The notes beneath the pieces are model-generated. The model did no database searches, had not been told where the DNA came from, and was given only the letters and a program-made list of their open reading frames with translations. Source: Methanobacterium_D sp040373355 (GTDB lineage Archaea > Methanobacteriota > Methanobacteria > Methanobacteriales > Methanobacteriaceae). From it: a stretch of 64,000 nucleotides of DNA. Location: contig NZ_CP166866.1 in NCBI RefSeq assembly GCF_047495555.1, positions 1,710,001 through 1,774,000 of the forward strand. Reading direction: 5' to 3'. The position numbers were made by a program, and so were the translations under genes. Below, one piece after another: positions 29,801 to 38,979 of this stretch. The stretch's first letter is position 1. Each line of letters starts with the position of its first letter.

Positions 29801-31105
29801 ATGATTACATTTACAAAAAAAATCTTGCAGAATGAAGCTTATAAACGGATAACCACCAATATTCTTTCATTATTTAGTTTACAAGGATTTACGTATATAC
29901 TACCTTTAATTACATTTCCTTATTTGACCCGTGTATTAGGCCCTGAAAAATATGGATTAATTGCCTTTGCAACAGCTTTTGTTGCATACTTTCAAATATT
30001 TGTGGAATATGGTTTTGGGTTATCCGCCACTCGACAAATTTCAATCAATAGAGATAATGAAGCTCAATTATCAAAAATTTTTAGTTCCGTTATATTTACC
30101 AAATTATTGTTAATGTCCTTAAGTTTTTTAGGTTTATCTGTAATTGTATTCTCAATTGATACATTTAGAGCTAATTGGATTCTATATTTTTTTACTTTTG
30201 GATTAGTAATTGGTAATTTATTAATGCCGTCGTTTTTTTTCCTGGGTATGGAAAAAATGAAATATATAAGCATTCTAAACATTGGTACAAGCCTAATTTT
30301 CACAGCTTCAATATTCATATTTATTAGAGGATCTGCCGATTATATCTATGTTCCTCTATTAAATTCAATTGGAGCTATAATCATTGGAATAATAGCAATG
30401 AGAATTGTTCTAAAAGATTTTAAGATTAAATTTAATATACCCTCCAAAGAAGATATTAAAACTCAATTAAAAAGTGGTTGGCATATTTTTGTATCTAATG
30501 TGGCTATAAGCTTTTATACAACTACCAATGTTTTCGTTTTAGGTATTTTTGCAAGTAGTACTGTAGTAGGTTACTATTCGGCCGCTGAAAGAATAATATA
30601 CATGGCTATTGGACTTTTAGGACCCATTTCACAATCATTATATCCTTATATCAGTTCTATTGCAGTAAAATCCAAAGAAGATGCAGCTAATTTTATAAAA
30701 AAGATAATTGTTTTCGTAGGTTCATTTACTTTTATAATATCTGTCATCATATTTTTTGCAGCAGGATTGGTTTTAAATATTTTGGCAGGAAATCAATTTG
30801 ATAATTCCATTATGATCCTCAGAATACTCTCATTTATACCATTTATTGTTGGTTTAAGCAATGTTTTTGGAGTATTATTCTTAATTGCATTGGGATATGC
30901 TAATAGAGTATCACGTGTTCAGTTTATTGTTGGTTTTTGTTATCTTTTCTTATTAGTGCCTATGACTTATTATTTAAAGGATATAGGTACTGCCTTATCA
31001 TTTTTAATAGTAGAAATTGTAATAACACTTTCATTTTGGAGGATTTATAGAAATGTAATTAATGAGTTGAAAACAAGTTCATTTGAAAATAATTCATCTA
31101 ATTAA
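29801..31105 (+). CDS. Oligosaccharide flippase (Wzx/RfbX family)
   Basis: A 434-residue integral membrane protein with about 12 hydrophobic helices. The N-terminus ILSLFSLQGFTYILPLITFP followed by YLTRVLGPEKYGLIAFA is the classic opening of O-antigen flippases (polysacc_synt family). It should translocate a polyprenyl-linked oligosaccharide. It precedes UDP-galactopyranose mutase and two GlfT-like transferases, so its cargo may contain galactofuranose. AAAGGAA lies about 7 nt upstream of the ATG. Confidence 0.9.
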   Translation: MITFTKKILQNEAYKRITTNILSLFSLQGFTYILPLITFPYLTRVLGPEKYGLIAFATAFVAYFQIFVEYGFGLSATRQISINRDNEAQLSKIFSSVIFTKLLLMSLSFLGLSVIVFSIDTFRANWILYFFTFGLVIGNLLMPSFFFLGMEKMKYISILNIGTSLIFTASIFIFIRGSADYIYVPLLNSIGAIIIGIIAMRIVLKDFKIKFNIPSKEDIKTQLKSGWHIFVSNVAISFYTTTNVFVLGIFASSTVVGYYSAAERIIYMAIGLLGPISQSLYPYISSIAVKSKEDAANFIKKIIVFVGSFTFIISVIIFFAAGLVLNILAGNQFDNSIMILRILSFIPFIVGLSNVFGVLFLIALGYANRVSRVQFIVGFCYLFLLVPMTYYLKDIGTALSFLIVEIVITLSFWRIYRNVINELKTSSFENNSSN

Positions 31106-31678
31106 ATATTGAAAAATGTCTTTATGGCTTTGATTCAATTAAAGATTACTAGAAACCCTAGATATGTGAAGGATAAATTTAAAATAGAGGAGTTTCCAAT
31201 AGCTAATAATAAATTTAAATTATCTAAATGATGTTTCGAAGATATATTGCCATCATTTATATCCAAGAATCAAAAAAACCCCTTTTATATGCATATCTTA
31301 CTAAAACGTTTTTTAACATTATTAATATCCCAATTTACTGCATTTAAAATTATTTAATATTTTTTCCTTATTTGTTTATAAGTTAAAAGAGTAAATCTTA
31401 AGTAATACTAAATATAATATTATATATTATGTTATTATGTGTTTAGGTTCTTTGGTTATCATTAAACACAATTTGAATTATAAATCACTAAGTTTATTCA
31501 ACTAAATTAACTAAAAAAGGGTTATAAATACCTTATTTCAATACAATAGATTTAGTAATAATTATATTAAAATATAGGGAGTATTTGAGCTTTTATGGGA
31601 CTTTAAAAGTTTAATGAGACCAAACTTGTATTCATTGTAGTTAAATGAACAAGTTGCTGTAAATATGGGAGGTAAAAA
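31106..31678. other. Intergenic region upstream of glf
   Basis: 573 bp with no full gene. A 35-codon frame at 31124-31231 (listed separately) may be a gene remnant. The DNA beyond it is AT-rich, with a TATA-like tract near 31568-31577 and a strong Shine-Dalgarno GGGAGGT before glf. Confidence 0.45.
31124..31231 (+). pseudogene. Possible gene remnant or small protein (35 codons)
   Basis: The frame ATG GCT TTG... to TGA encodes MALIQLKITRNPRYVKDKFK and 15 more residues. Its composition looks more protein-like than the surrounding DNA, but there is no Shine-Dalgarno and I recognise no family. It may be the end of a gene lost between the flippase and glf, or chance. Confidence 0.25.
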
Positions 31679-32842
31679 ATGATCTTTGATTACATCATAG
31701 TTGGTGCAGGATTAGCTGGTTCTGTTCTAGCCGAGCGAATAGCTAATGAGATGGATAAAAAAGTTTTAATTATAGAAAAACGTGGGCATATAGGAGGTAA
31801 CTGCTATGACCATTATGATGAGAATGGGATATTAGTACATAAATATGGGCCCCATATTTTCAATACGGATTCTAAAGAAATTTGGAATTATTTATCTAAA
31901 TTTACTGAATGGTATTTATACAAACACGAAGTTTTAGGTTTTATTGACGGAAAAAACGTTCCAATCCCATTTAATTTAAACACATTAAAAGAATTACTAC
32001 CCGAAAGTAAAGCAAGAGAACTTAAAGAAAAACTGGTGGATCAATTTGGATATAATGTTAAAATTCCTATTTTAGAATTAAAAGAAGTTGAAGATGAGGA
32101 TCTGAAGCTTTTAACTGATTTTATTTATCAGAAGGTTTTTTTAAACTATACAGTTAAACAGTGGGGAATGAAGCCTGAAGAATTGGATCCATTGGTAACT
32201 GGTAGAGTTCCTGTGTTTATATCAAATGATAATCGCTATTTCCAAAATTCATATCAGGGAATGCCCAAAGAAGGATATACAAGAATATTTGAAAAAATGT
32301 TGAATAATAAAAATATAAAAATCCTTTTAAATACTGATTTTAAGGAAGTGATTAAGACTGATTTTAGAAACAATAAAATAGATTTATTTGGAGAAGAATT
32401 TAAGGGCGAATTAATATTTACTGGGAAAATTGATGAATTTTTTAACTATGAATTTGGTGAACTTCCTTACCGCTCCTTAAGATTTGAATTTGAAAATCAA
32501 GATTTAGAATATTTCCAGGAAGTTGGAACAGTTAACTATCCTAATAACTATGATTTTACAAGGATAACAGAATTTAAACATTTAACTGGGCAAAAAAAGC
32601 ATGATACAACTATAGTAAAGGAATACCCTCAAAATTACGATACTAAAATCAAGGGTAAGGAAATTCCTTATTATCCAATACCTAAAAAAGAAAATCATGA
32701 ACTCTATGAGAGATATAAAGAAAAAACAAAAAGTTTCGATAACATCATATTTGTTGGCAGACTTGCAGAATACAGATACTACAGCATGTCAGATGTAATA
32801 GAAAGTGCTTTAAACATTTTTAGGAATGATATTAATGAGTAA
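31679..32842 (+). CDS. glf: UDP-galactopyranose mutase
   Basis: A flavoenzyme that interconverts UDP-galactopyranose and UDP-galactofuranose. The 387 residues include the FAD loop YIIVGAGLAGSVLAERIA, the family signature HIGGNCYDHYDENG, KYGPHIFNT, YTVKQWG and the C-terminal FVGRLAEYRYYSMSDVIE. Length and motifs fit bacterial-type UGM throughout. GGGAGGT precedes the ATG. The next gene, a GlfT-like glycosyltransferase, overlaps its 3' end, so UDP-Galf is very probably the donor for the two transferases that follow. Confidence 0.95.
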   Translation: MIFDYIIVGAGLAGSVLAERIANEMDKKVLIIEKRGHIGGNCYDHYDENGILVHKYGPHIFNTDSKEIWNYLSKFTEWYLYKHEVLGFIDGKNVPIPFNLNTLKELLPESKARELKEKLVDQFGYNVKIPILELKEVEDEDLKLLTDFIYQKVFLNYTVKQWGMKPEELDPLVTGRVPVFISNDNRYFQNSYQGMPKEGYTRIFEKMLNNKNIKILLNTDFKEVIKTDFRNNKIDLFGEEFKGELIFTGKIDEFFNYEFGELPYRSLRFEFENQDLEYFQEVGTVNYPNNYDFTRITEFKHLTGQKKHDTTIVKEYPQNYDTKIKGKEIPYYPIPKKENHELYERYKEKTKSFDNIIFVGRLAEYRYYSMSDVIESALNIFRNDINE

Positions 32843-33902
32843 AGATACTGTTTGCGCTGTTATAGTAACTTACAACCGAAAAGAATTGTTAATAGAATGT
32901 TTAGAATCACTAAAAAGTCAAACTAAACCACTAAATGCTATTTATATTATAGATAATGCATCTACCGATGGTACTCCATCTCTTTTACTGCAAAATGAAT
33001 TCATCGAGAAATTACCTCCAGATGAATTGGATCATAACTGGGAAAAATGTTTTTTAATTAATAGTCCCGTGGATAATAGCGAAATTAAACTTTATTATAT
33101 TCGAATGCGTGAAAATACCGGCGGAGCTGGAGGTTTTTATGAAGGAGTTAAAAGAGCTTATGAAAAAGGTTATGACTGGATTTGGTTAACAGACGGTGAT
33201 ACGTCACATAATAATCATTTATTAGAAAGGTTCAGTTTTTACTTTGAAATGGAGGATTTATCTGCGTTAACTAATAAAGTTATTGATAGTTCTGATAAAA
33301 TTTTAATTAAGACCGCCGGAAACCTAAATTTCAATGGAATAAAATATCCTATGAATATTTTAAAACCCGTAGAAGAAAAAAAATATGAAAAAGATTCTGT
33401 GCATGAAATTGAACTTGCAACATTTGTTAGTTTATTGGTAAATAGAAAAGCAATCGAAGAAGTTGGTTTTCCAAAAAAAGAGTTTTTTATTCACTTTGAT
33501 GATTGGGAATTTTGTTTAAGGCTACTAAAATATGGAAAGATTTTTTTAATTACTGATTGTGCCTCAATACATAAAGAACTACCAAAAAAAACTGTAATAC
33601 CTAATAAAAAGAATTTTTACGAAAAGAAGTTTTTAGGAAATATATATTTGCGCCAAACCCTGGATAATCTATCTTTTACTTATTTTGATATTAGAAATCT
33701 TATCTGGACAACAAAAACACATTGCCCTAAACCGCTTTTTTATAGATTATTATTCACGGTATTTATCAAAGATATAATTGCAATAATACTTTTTGATGGT
33801 GAAAAAGTTACGAGGATTAAATTCACATCCAATGCTTATATTGATGGATTTAGAGGTATTTTTGATAATAAAAAGCCACAGAAACTATTATATAATAAAT
33901 AA
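32835..33902 (+). CDS. GlfT-like GT2 glycosyltransferase (probable galactofuranosyltransferase), copy 1
   Basis: A GT2 enzyme with VCAVIVTYNRKELLIECLES, IIDNASTDGTP, ENTGGAGGFYEGVKRAYEKG and WIWLTDGDTSHNN, the arrangement seen in mycobacterial GlfT1 and related galactofuranosyl- and rhamnosyltransferases. The metal site reads DGD where its neighbour has DDD. FFIHFDDWEFCLRL gives the acidic motif. The start at 32835 is preferred because AGGA lies 9 nt upstream; an ATG 9 bp earlier is in frame. It overlaps glf by 8 bp. A close paralog follows directly. Confidence 0.85.
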   Translation: MSKDTVCAVIVTYNRKELLIECLESLKSQTKPLNAIYIIDNASTDGTPSLLLQNEFIEKLPPDELDHNWEKCFLINSPVDNSEIKLYYIRMRENTGGAGGFYEGVKRAYEKGYDWIWLTDGDTSHNNHLLERFSFYFEMEDLSALTNKVIDSSDKILIKTAGNLNFNGIKYPMNILKPVEEKKYEKDSVHEIELATFVSLLVNRKAIEEVGFPKKEFFIHFDDWEFCLRLLKYGKIFLITDCASIHKELPKKTVIPNKKNFYEKKFLGNIYLRQTLDNLSFTYFDIRNLIWTTKTHCPKPLFYRLLFTVFIKDIIAIILFDGEKVTRIKFTSNAYIDGFRGIFDNKKPQKLLYNK

Positions 33903-33925
33903 AATTAAAATTTAGGAGTAAATAT

Positions 33926-34900
33926 ATGCGAGAAATGGTTTGTGCTGTTGTTGTAACCTATAACAGAAAAGAGTTATTAATTGAATGTTTGGAATCTTTA
34001 AAAGAACAATCAAGAACTTTAGACGCTATTTTTATTATTGATAATTCTTCAACAGACGGAACTCCAGAAATATTACTTAAAAACAGATATATTGATTATA
34101 TTCCACCAATGGATCTTTTAAAACCCCATGAATTAACTTCTAATATGAATCAAATTCCTATACATTATGTTAGGATGCATAAAAATATTGGCGGTGCAGG
34201 AGGTTTTCATGAAGGTCTTAAAAGAGCATATGAACAGGGCTATGATTGGTTTTGGTTAATGGACGATGATGGTATTCCATCACAAACTTGTTTGGAAACA
34301 CAGTTAACCAAGAAACAATTTCCTATTATAGGTCCTCTAATTATGAATAATGAAAACCAAGCAGAATTAGCAATTCAAGGATCAGTTTATAAAAATGGTA
34401 AGAATGTAGATATTCTAACAGTTGATGACGCGTATAAAGTTTCTGATGATAAAATTATTACCGGTTATGCAGTCTTTTTTAGTGGCCTATTAATAAGAAA
34501 AGATGTTGTAGAAAAAATAGGTTATCCACGAAAGGAATTTTTTATATGGGGCGATGAAGCTGAATATTCCTTAAGAGCTTTTTCAAATAATTTTAATGCA
34601 GTAACGGTTTTAGATGCTCATTATTTCCATCCTCCAAATAGGGTAACACTTAAATATCCATTAAAAGGATTAATTGGACACAGTATTATTACTAATGATC
34701 TTAAATCCTACTGCTATCATCGAAATTATTTCCATATTAAAAAGAATTATTTTGGATATAAGATGACATTATTGTGGATAACCAGTGAGACTACTAGAAG
34801 AATATTTTTAAATGATTTAAAAGGACTTAAGATTGTTTTAAAAGCATGGAAAGATGCTTTATTAAATAAATGGGGTAAAGAAAAACAATTTATTAAATAG
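33926..34900 (+). CDS. GlfT-like GT2 glycosyltransferase (probable galactofuranosyltransferase), copy 2
   Basis: A 324-residue paralog of the preceding enzyme, sharing VTYNRKELLIECLESLK, IIDNSSTDGTPE and GGAGGFHEGLKRAYEQGYDW. The metal site is intact (WFWLMDDDG), and FIWGDEAEYSLRAF is the acidic motif. AGGAG is spaced 8 nt from the ATG, 23 bp after the first copy. The two proteins probably add successive galactofuranose units with different linkages, by analogy with GlfT1/GlfT2; this is inferred. Confidence 0.86.
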   Translation: MREMVCAVVVTYNRKELLIECLESLKEQSRTLDAIFIIDNSSTDGTPEILLKNRYIDYIPPMDLLKPHELTSNMNQIPIHYVRMHKNIGGAGGFHEGLKRAYEQGYDWFWLMDDDGIPSQTCLETQLTKKQFPIIGPLIMNNENQAELAIQGSVYKNGKNVDILTVDDAYKVSDDKIITGYAVFFSGLLIRKDVVEKIGYPRKEFFIWGDEAEYSLRAFSNNFNAVTVLDAHYFHPPNRVTLKYPLKGLIGHSIITNDLKSYCYHRNYFHIKKNYFGYKMTLLWITSETTRRIFLNDLKGLKIVLKAWKDALLNKWGKEKQFIK

Positions 34901-34997
34901 AATCATTTATTCTTAAATAAATCATAAACTTGATTGTATATTATTCATTAATCAAAATTATTGGCACCTTAAATCTAATATTTGAATAGATTTATCT

Positions 34998-35618
34998 TTA
35001 ATCTTCTAACAATGTAACAGTATTATTTTCAATCTTTTCTTCGTATTTTTTCCATAAAAAGATTCTAGAATAGTTAATAATGCCCACTTTAGAAAATTTT
35101 AAACCTGTTAAAGCTCTATTTGCTGGCACGTTCGCAGTTTCAGTAATTGCATATGCTTCATTTTTTTTATATTTGTTTTTAATCTGATTTAAGGTAAAAT
35201 ATAATATTCCTTTATTTATTCCCATTTTTCTATACTCTTCTTTAACATAAGCTCTATACAGATAAGCTCCATCAAAATGTATGAATTTTTCTACTTCTTC
35301 AACTTCAATTGGTTTTAGACTAATCCAGTTATAACCAACCCATTGGTCATCTAAAAATGCAGCTATCAAAATATGGCCATTTTGCATATCTTTTAAAAAT
35401 AGATCTTCTAATTCTCCAAATTTAGTTAAATCTTCTAGTTCACACTCTTTTATAACAATATTATCTGTTTTAGATTCTTTAAAAATAAAATTGTCTAATT
35501 TAAATGAATAAACGTTAGCTTTGGTGAAATTAACTCCTATCTTTTTAAGAAGATAATCTAATGTAAAAAAGAATTTATATTTATATTTCAAATTTCTAAG
35601 TGTAGACGTTTCATTCAT
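34998..35618 (-). CDS. GNAT family N-acetyltransferase
   Basis: A 206-residue protein. The region YLYRAYVKEEYRKMGINKGIL (residues about 108-128) has the R/Q-x2-G-x-G/N acetyl-CoA loop in a relaxed form, followed by AYAITETANVPANRALTGLKFSKVG, a normal GNAT end. The first 60 residues are not recognised. Its start overlaps the FemAB-like gene upstream by 8 bp and AGGTGA precedes the ATG. The pair may modify a surface glycan or peptide; the substrate is unknown. Confidence 0.7.
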   Translation of the reverse strand: MNETSTLRNLKYKYKFFFTLDYLLKKIGVNFTKANVYSFKLDNFIFKESKTDNIVIKECELEDLTKFGELEDLFLKDMQNGHILIAAFLDDQWVGYNWISLKPIEVEEVEKFIHFDGAYLYRAYVKEEYRKMGINKGILYFTLNQIKNKYKKNEAYAITETANVPANRALTGLKFSKVGIINYSRIFLWKKYEEKIENNTVTLLED

Positions 35619-36633
35619 CTTGTTTCACCTTATAAATTGATCTATAAACAGAGTGACCTAGCTTAAAGATTTTTGAGGTAGGTATTAGCACTGAATAGTT
35701 ATCTTTATAATCTGCCCCAAAGTTTCTCTTTAATTTATAACCCGGATGATTTTTATCTTTTAAATTACTTCCAAAACATAATTTCTTATATTCCAGTTCA
35801 TAAGCTTTTTTAAGTGATTCCCAAAGTAAATAATACTGAACATGATATTTATTAGGCAAATTACGATTAATTGCAATATACCGTGAGTGCATTGTTTTTT
35901 TGAACTCATCTAGAAAACTTAAATATCCCCCAGCAATAAAGTCTTTTTTATATAATAAAGCTAAACAAATGTTATCCGGAAAATAAAAATCATATAAATC
36001 CTCAAAATGAGAATAAGGATATTCTTTACCTTTTATATGTCTAATATTTTTTATATAATAATCATAGAATATCTTAATATCTTCAACAGAATCTACATAT
36101 CTTATTTCAAATTCATCTTTTTCAAATCTTTTAATATATTTTCTTTGTGCTTTTTTGGAAGTGAAAATTTCATCCCAAATTTTATTAAGACTTAAGTTCT
36201 CCAAATCGATACCCATGGTTCCCATTGCGAAATTAGGATAATAAGATGTGTTTAATTTATCTTTAAATTTTTCATCTAAAGAATTTAATATTATAAACGA
36301 CCATGAATTTTTTTTAGCTCTTGATTCTAATTCTTTTCTAATAAACTCTATGATATTATGCTGGTTATCCCCTTTAATAATTATATGATTATAATCTGAA
36401 TCTGGTAACGGTGCAATTCCTTTAAAACCTTTGATACTGGTTTCAAAAAAAGGACATAGAGCTACTACTTCATTCCCAGAAAAAATTAAATAATAATGGG
36501 GAACATGACCCAGTGATTCTAAAATTTTTTTCCATTTCGTAGTGTGAAAAAATGTTCCTTCACTCATTTCATGATTAAAAATATCCCATTTATCAATATT
36601 GGCATCATTTAGTGGTTCAATATGCAAATCCAT
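35611..36633 (-). CDS. FemAB-like acyl/aminoacyltransferase (GNAT fold)
   Basis: 340 residues with a FemAB/BioF2-like double GNAT layout: FFHTTKWKKILESLGHVPHY near the N-terminus, ALCPFFETSIKGFKGIAPLPDSDYN, AQRKYIKRFEK, then a second half with CLALLYKKDFIAGGYLSFLDEF and YLLWESLKKAYELEYKKLCFG followed by NHPGYKLKRNFGADY. Bacterial relatives attach amino acids to peptidoglycan or acyl groups to exopolysaccharide. In a methanobacterial setting, pseudomurein or surface glycan is a reasonable but unproven target. It is coupled to the downstream GNAT gene. Confidence 0.75.
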   Translation of the reverse strand: MDLHIEPLNDANIDKWDIFNHEMSEGTFFHTTKWKKILESLGHVPHYYLIFSGNEVVALCPFFETSIKGFKGIAPLPDSDYNHIIIKGDNQHNIIEFIRKELESRAKKNSWSFIILNSLDEKFKDKLNTSYYPNFAMGTMGIDLENLSLNKIWDEIFTSKKAQRKYIKRFEKDEFEIRYVDSVEDIKIFYDYYIKNIRHIKGKEYPYSHFEDLYDFYFPDNICLALLYKKDFIAGGYLSFLDEFKKTMHSRYIAINRNLPNKYHVQYYLLWESLKKAYELEYKKLCFGSNLKDKNHPGYKLKRNFGADYKDNYSVLIPTSKIFKLGHSVYRSIYKVKQDE

Positions 36634-36830
36634 AATTTATATCCCCATTTTCCTAAACTTCTTTGAATAAACATTGTTTTTTCTGATCAGATTTTGTATG
36701 ATGACCACAAAAACATTAATTAATAATATTATATAATATTATATTATATAAGGTAATACTTAATATTTTCTCTTTCATAAGAAACGGAAATAATGATAGA
36801 ATCTTAATTTAGATGAATCAGGAGAATACA

Positions 36831-37829
36831 ATGTTAAATAATTTTGTTAGATGTATGAATAAAACAGGTGTTTTTGACTTTTATGGTAATTTAAGACGAA
36901 AAATAACAAAATCCCAAATTAGCATATTAGCATATCACAGAGTGGGTCCACAAACTGATGGATGGTCTCTTAACCCACTATGTGAAAAAATATTTGATTA
37001 TCATATCAATTACCTCAGCAAAAATTTTAAAATAGTTTCACTTAGCAATCTAAGTGAAATGATTAGAAATGGAACTGTTCCTGAAAAAGCAGTTGTAATA
37101 ACATTTGACGATGGATATAAGGACAATTATGAATTTGCTTTTCCTATTTTAAAAAAGTATAATGCACCTGCCACCGTATTCCTAGCTACAGGACCTGTTG
37201 AAGAAAAAAATCTATTATGGTGGGATAAAATAAACTATGCCCTATTTCATACTGACATGGAATCTATTGATTTAAAACATATAGGGGCTTATCAATTGTG
37301 TTGTAAAGAAGATAAATTTTTAACGGGATTAATTATTCAAGAAAAACTAAAAAAAATGGATAATGACAAAAAAGAAGCTGTAATAGAAGAATTAATTAAT
37401 TTAACTGATGTAAATATCCCTGAAAAATTAGGTAAAAAATATCTATTATCATGGAATGAAATTAAAAAGATGAATAAAAATGATATCGAATTTGGTTCTC
37501 ATACAGTAACTCATCCCATTTTAACCAATGTTAGTCTTGATGAAGCAAAATGGGAACTAATAAACTCTAAAAAATGCATAGAAGATAATTTAGAAAAGGA
37601 GGTTAGATCCTTTGCATATCCTAATGGTGATTTTAATGTAAAATTATCGTCTTTAGTGGAAAATATTGGTTATACTTCTTCTGTTTCTGTTTTCCCTATG
37701 CAACTTTTAAAGAATTCAGTTAATGAATTATATCAGTTAAGTAGAATAAATGCAAATATTAAAAATTTTAATATATTAAAATTGTATTTATGCGGGTTAA
37801 GGGGAGATATAAACCGTATTTTGATGTAA
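36831..37829 (+). CDS. Polysaccharide deacetylase (NodB/CE4 family)
   Basis: Removes N- or O-acetyl groups from surface polysaccharide. The CE4 motifs are intact: ISILAYHRVG, VITFDDGYKDNYEFAFPIL (catalytic and metal Asp), FGSHTVTHPILTNVS (metal His pair, HxxxxH-like) and VRSFAYPNGDF. The frame opens at 36813, but CAGGAG at 36819-36824 is placed to serve the ATG at 36831, giving 332 residues. No signal peptide is evident, so it may act on the cytoplasmic or lipid-linked stage. It is divergent from the FemAB-like gene. Confidence 0.9.
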   Translation: MLNNFVRCMNKTGVFDFYGNLRRKITKSQISILAYHRVGPQTDGWSLNPLCEKIFDYHINYLSKNFKIVSLSNLSEMIRNGTVPEKAVVITFDDGYKDNYEFAFPILKKYNAPATVFLATGPVEEKNLLWWDKINYALFHTDMESIDLKHIGAYQLCCKEDKFLTGLIIQEKLKKMDNDKKEAVIEELINLTDVNIPEKLGKKYLLSWNEIKKMNKNDIEFGSHTVTHPILTNVSLDEAKWELINSKKCIEDNLEKEVRSFAYPNGDFNVKLSSLVENIGYTSSVSVFPMQLLKNSVNELYQLSRINANIKNFNILKLYLCGLRGDINRILM

Positions 37830-37894
37830 TTCATTTTAATCATAGATTTTAATCGACTAAATATTATTTTTAATATTTCTCTTTAAAGCTAATT

Positions 37895-38365
37895 TCATGT
37901 TATTTTCTTTTTATCAACCATTTTATAAGCAATAAATACAAAAAATGCTAAAATAATTGATATTAATGTAATATTAAAGTCTGTAATAGAAATAATACCT
38001 ATTTGGAATTTTAATGGATTTAATGGATAGAAAATTGCCATTCCGCCACTAAATAATAATAAATCAAGCATATAGTGGGTAGCGATTCCCATAATTAAGA
38101 ATAAGAAAATTGATTTCCTATTACTAAAAAATAGAGAAAATAGAGCTGCAATAAGTAGGGAACCAATAGGAAGATGTATTGGGGTAAGAAAATCATTAAA
38201 ATACAGTCCAAGTTGATCTGATAACAAGTTTATTTTATATATATCTGGAATTAGAGCTCCCAGCATTACTATCGCAGCATTTGGCTGACTGAATTTTTTA
38301 TATCTAAACCCTAAAACAGTAGTTAAAGTCCATGCAACTAATACATGTGTAATCCAGTCTGGCAT
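37895..38365 (-). CDS. YdjM-like membrane-bound metal-dependent hydrolase family protein
   Basis: A 156-residue membrane protein with about four helices. MPDWITHVLVAW, ALIPDIYK, HLPIGSLL and ATHYMLDLLLF carry the conserved His/Asp residues of the YdjM/DUF457 family, annotated as metal-dependent hydrolases of unknown substrate. It starts directly after the stop of the gene upstream, so the two are co-transcribed. No specific function is known. Confidence 0.78.
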   Translation of the reverse strand: MPDWITHVLVAWTLTTVLGFRYKKFSQPNAAIVMLGALIPDIYKINLLSDQLGLYFNDFLTPIHLPIGSLLIAALFSLFFSNRKSIFLFLIMGIATHYMLDLLLFSGGMAIFYPLNPLKFQIGIISITDFNITLISIILAFFVFIAYKMVDKKKIT

Positions 38366-38905
38366 TTATTTTCTCCTCAAAATTTTTTTTAAAATTTTGT
38401 GGTTCAGGAAAACAGTCAAAATTAAAAATTTTGACGCAGCAAATCTTTCAGATTTGCATGCTTTGTTTTCCTTCAACCTAACAAAGAGCATTTTTTTAAG
38501 TTCAAATTTCCAGAATTTTAAAAAAACTATTAAAAATATGATCAATCCAAGTAAAGATCTAAACATAACATTAATAACATTCTCTTGTTTAAATGTCATA
38601 ATTTTAATAACATTAACTTCGTTATTTGAAGTTAAAGTTCCTAAAACATAGATACCTGTACCTATATTTAATTTTAAGTTTGTTTTTACTGTATATGAAT
38701 TTTTATTATTAATATTATAAACTTCGAAACCATCTTTATTTATTTCAGTAATTGGACCATGTATGAGAATTTGGTTATCTGAATAACCATTTAATATGTC
38801 AATAACAGAATTATCTTGATAATAACCTTCAAATGCATAATTATAGCATAATAAAAGGAGTAATAATATGAAAATTGATCCTAAAATTAATTTTTCTATT
38901 TTCAT
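38366..38905 (-). CDS. Two-TM protein with OB-fold-like middle and repeat-derived tail
   Basis: 179 residues. A membrane segment (about 7-21) is followed by a predicted beta-rich region (residues 40-105, ILIHGPITEINKDGFEVYN, YVLGTLTSN) reminiscent of an OB fold, then a second membrane segment (about 113-130). Residues about 145-166 are encoded by the palindromic element at 38406-38472, and the last 13 by another inverted repeat. The natural end of the protein was probably near residue 140, before insertion. It sits in a minus-strand row of small membrane-protein genes. Function unknown. Confidence 0.6.
   Translation of the reverse strand: MKIEKLILGSIFILLLLLLCYNYAFEGYYQDNSVIDILNGYSDNQILIHGPITEINKDGFEVYNINNKNSYTVKTNLKLNIGTGIYVLGTLTSNNEVNVIKIMTFKQENVINVMFRSLLGLIIFLIVFLKFWKFELKKMLFVRLKENKACKSERFAASKFLILTVFLNHKILKKILRRK
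38378..38399. repeat. Short perfect inverted repeat
   Basis: CAAAATTTT (38378-38386) and AAAATTTTG (38391-38399) are exact complements around TTTT. It lies 6 bp from the larger palindromic element and within the end of the 38366-38905 gene. It may be part of the same mobile element or form a hairpin in the transcript. Confidence 0.6.
38406..38472. repeat. Three-way-junction palindromic element (MITE/REP-like), inside a coding sequence
   Basis: Three nested perfect inverted repeats: outer arms AGGAAAACA (38406-38414) and TGTTTTCCT (38464-38472); hairpin one GTCAAAATT/AATTTTGAC (38415-38423, 38427-38435, loop AAA); hairpin two GCAAATCT/AGATTTGC (38439-38446, 38450-38457, loop TTC). The 67-bp unit can fold into a cloverleaf-like three-way junction. 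It is in frame in the gene at 38366-38905 and encodes part of its tail. This is directly seen; classification as an interspersed mobile repeat is inference. Confidence 0.85.
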
Positions 38906-38979
38906 TTAAATACTTCATATTCATCTGTCTTGTAGCTACTTTATTATTAAATAGATTTTATTTGTAATTAATTTGCAAA

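Noticed and set aside
36721..36752. AT-only palindromic stretch before the deacetylase gene
   Set aside because: Sequences made only of A and T form palindromes by chance in this genome; it probably includes promoter DNA but no specific site can be named.
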